Assembly (NCBI GenBank): GCA_965225715.1
Contig: CBDDBK010000002.1
Location: 310,001-374,000, forward strand
DNA length: 64,000 nt
Origin: CBDDBK01 sp965225715
Lineage (GTDB): Bacteria > Bacteroidota > Bacteroidia > Cytophagales > Flammeovirgaceae
Direction: 5' to 3'
Position 1 is the first letter of the stretch. Every line of letters begins with the position of its first letter. The translations under genes were made by a program, and so were the position numbers. The notes under the pieces were generated by a model. That model did not search any database and was not told the origin of the DNA. It saw only the letters and a program-made list of their open reading frames with translations. Shown piece after piece: positions 62,749 to 64,000 of the stretch.

Positions 62749-64000
62749 ATGAGACCAAAGCAGTATACATTTCTTATTACAATTGTTGCCACTTTAGGTG
62801 GCTTATTATTCGGTTATGACACGGGGGTTATTAGTGGCGCTCAACTCTATTTTACTGAATATTTTAATTTGAATAAGGTAGCTCAAGGTTGGGCAGTAGC
62901 TTCGGCTTTAGCAGGTTGCGTTATTGGGGCAATTTCTGCAGGTTACCTTAGTAATGCCATTAGTCGTAAATACAGTTTAGTTTTGGCTGCGACTTTATTT
63001 ACTGTTTCTGCTTGGGGGTCTGGGAAATTAAACTTTTTGGGTGACCCTATGTCTCACTCTTACATCGAATTGATTATTTACCGCATTATCGGAGGACTTG
63101 GAGTTGGTATGGCTTCTATGGTTGCGCCTATGTATATTGCAGAAGTTGCACCTCCCGAAAAGCGAGGAAGACTTGTTTCTTTCTATCAGTTAGCCATAGT
63201 TATTGGTTTCTTTGTCGTATTTTTAGCTACATATTCTATCGGTGGAAATGATAGTATTAATATTACAGAAGCAGAATCTAAAGCTTTACATGATTATAAT
63301 CTTAATGTCGGTTGGCGTTGGATGTTTACTTCGGAATTGATTCCCTGTCTGCTATTCTTGTTAACAGCCTTGTTTATTCCGCATAGTCCGCGTTGGTTGA
63401 TGTTAAAAAATCGGTTTTCAGAAGCTGAACAAGTACTTCATAAAGTGACTGAAAATAAAAGCACTATTCCTAGTATTTTAGAAGATATAAAAAATTCTTT
63501 ACTAGAAGCGAAAAACCAAATTGGCATGAAGGTGGCGTTCAAAAAATTTGGCTTTGTCTTATTTTTAGGCATTATGCTTTCAGTTTTGCAACAAGTTACA
63601 GGCATTAATGCTATTCTATATTATGGTGCTGAAATTTTCAGTAATGCTTTGGGATATGGACCTGAAGATGCTCTAAAACAACAAATTCTTTTAGCAACTG
63701 TTAATATGTTAGCTACATTTGTGGCTATATTTAGTGTTGATAAATTGGGACGTAAACCATTATTGATTGCTGGTGTTTTGGGAATGGGTATTGGCATAAT
63801 CTCTTTAGGAATTTCTATTTACACAGGTCAATTGGGGCTTTTTTCTTTAATAGCCATGCTTTTATTTATCGCTTCTTTTGCGCTTTCTATGGGGCCCATC
63901 GTTTGGGTTATGCTTTCAGAAATATTCCCCAACAGAGTCAGAAATGTGGCGATGTCTATTGCGGTTGCAGCGCAATGGATTGCTAACCTCGCTGTTGCCC
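62749..64000 (+). CDS. MFS sugar porter, cut by the window end
   Basis: The ATG at 62749 starts MRPKQYTFLITIVATLGGLL, followed by FGYDTGVISGAQLYF, the first-helix signature of the sugar porter family. Further signatures are IYRIIGGLGVGMASMVAPMY, IPHSPRWLMLKN, SVLQQVTGINAILYYG and DKLGRKPLLIAG. 417 codons are present, and the protein is expected to end about 40-60 residues later. It imports a hexose or pentose, probably with a proton (XylE/GalP type); the sugar cannot be read from sequence. The gap 62336-62748 (413 bases) holds no recognised gene. Confidence 0.92.
   Translation, partial: MRPKQYTFLITIVATLGGLLFGYDTGVISGAQLYFTEYFNLNKVAQGWAVASALAGCVIGAISAGYLSNAISRKYSLVLAATLFTVSAWGSGKLNFLGDPMSHSYIELIIYRIIGGLGVGMASMVAPMYIAEVAPPEKRGRLVSFYQLAIVIGFFVVFLATYSIGGNDSINITEAESKALHDYNLNVGWRWMFTSELIPCLLFLLTALFIPHSPRWLMLKNRFSEAEQVLHKVTENKSTIPSILEDIKNSLLEAKNQIGMKVAFKKFGFVLFLGIMLSVLQQVTGINAILYYGAEIFSNALGYGPEDALKQQILLATVNMLATFVAIFSVDKLGRKPLLIAGVLGMGIGIISLGISIYTGQLGLFSLIAMLLFIASFALSMGPIVWVMLSEIFPNRVRNVAMSIAVAAQWIANLAVA

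Noticed and set aside
1..64000. tRNA, rRNA, or complete insertion sequence
   Set aside because: I scanned gaps for T-loop-like motifs, transposases with DDE signatures and long terminal repeats and found none. The Rpn-type gene is not bounded by inverted repeats.

Overview
The window is AT-rich bacterial DNA that I assign to Bacteroidota, genus unknown. The evidence is a Bacteroidota-style two-gene RHS locus with DUF6443-like and DHLGN/PFGM core sequence, lipoprotein and SusD-era style short lipoboxes on many small genes, no obvious Shine-Dalgarno sequences, and Bacteroidota-like RpsD, RpoA and LeuA sequences. No tRNA, rRNA, CRISPR array or complete insertion sequence was seen.

Region 1 (1-44010, all on the minus strand) is a giant polymorphic-toxin locus. 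A secreted 1102-residue companion (40702-44010) precedes a 1792-residue RHS protein (35235-40613). The RHS protein has a signal peptide, a 16-proline run, a DUF6443-like segment, YD repeats, a conserved DHLGN...PFGM...NPL-DPLGD core end, and an M91/NleD-like HELAH peptidase tip, followed by its own secreted immunity protein. Downstream lie 23 orphan cassettes over about 34.7 kb, and the array runs off the left edge. Each cassette is a 3' fragment of an RHS gene (a homology arm of variable length, the core end and a different toxin tip), tightly coupled to a downstream immunity gene. Tip families seen: Ntox44-like (3), GPNSN papain-like-fold candidate (3, one truncated), HESFH/HELFH zinc-peptidase type (8, one truncated), EExxH type (3, plus one divergent), HELQH, HEGTH with an EF-hand-like loop, JAB/MPN, alpha/beta hydrolase, and a glycine-rich membrane type. 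Almost all immunity proteins carry signal peptides, lipoboxes or membrane helices, so the toxins probably act in the envelope. Large near-identical duplications, mosaic tips, a variant shared privately by the native gene and one orphan, and arms of graded length all suggest a recombining archive of alternative warheads.

Region 2 (44400-64000) is housekeeping DNA: gmhA, a GNAT acetyltransferase, an ABC ATPase, tyrS, a fused fatty-acid oxidation enzyme, rpsD-rpoA (without rplQ next to it), dnaX with an 11-A slippery run joining two frames, a membrane-anchored pentapeptide-repeat protein, an Rpn/PD-(D/E)XK transposase-like nuclease, leuA, an NhaC-type antiporter and a sugar porter cut by the window end. 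Intergenic gaps hold at least seven copies of a short palindromic element of about 93-120 bp (TATAGTCAT ends) that behaves like a MITE, including one that supplies the stop codon of the GNAT gene, and a second palindromic element at 57686-57839.
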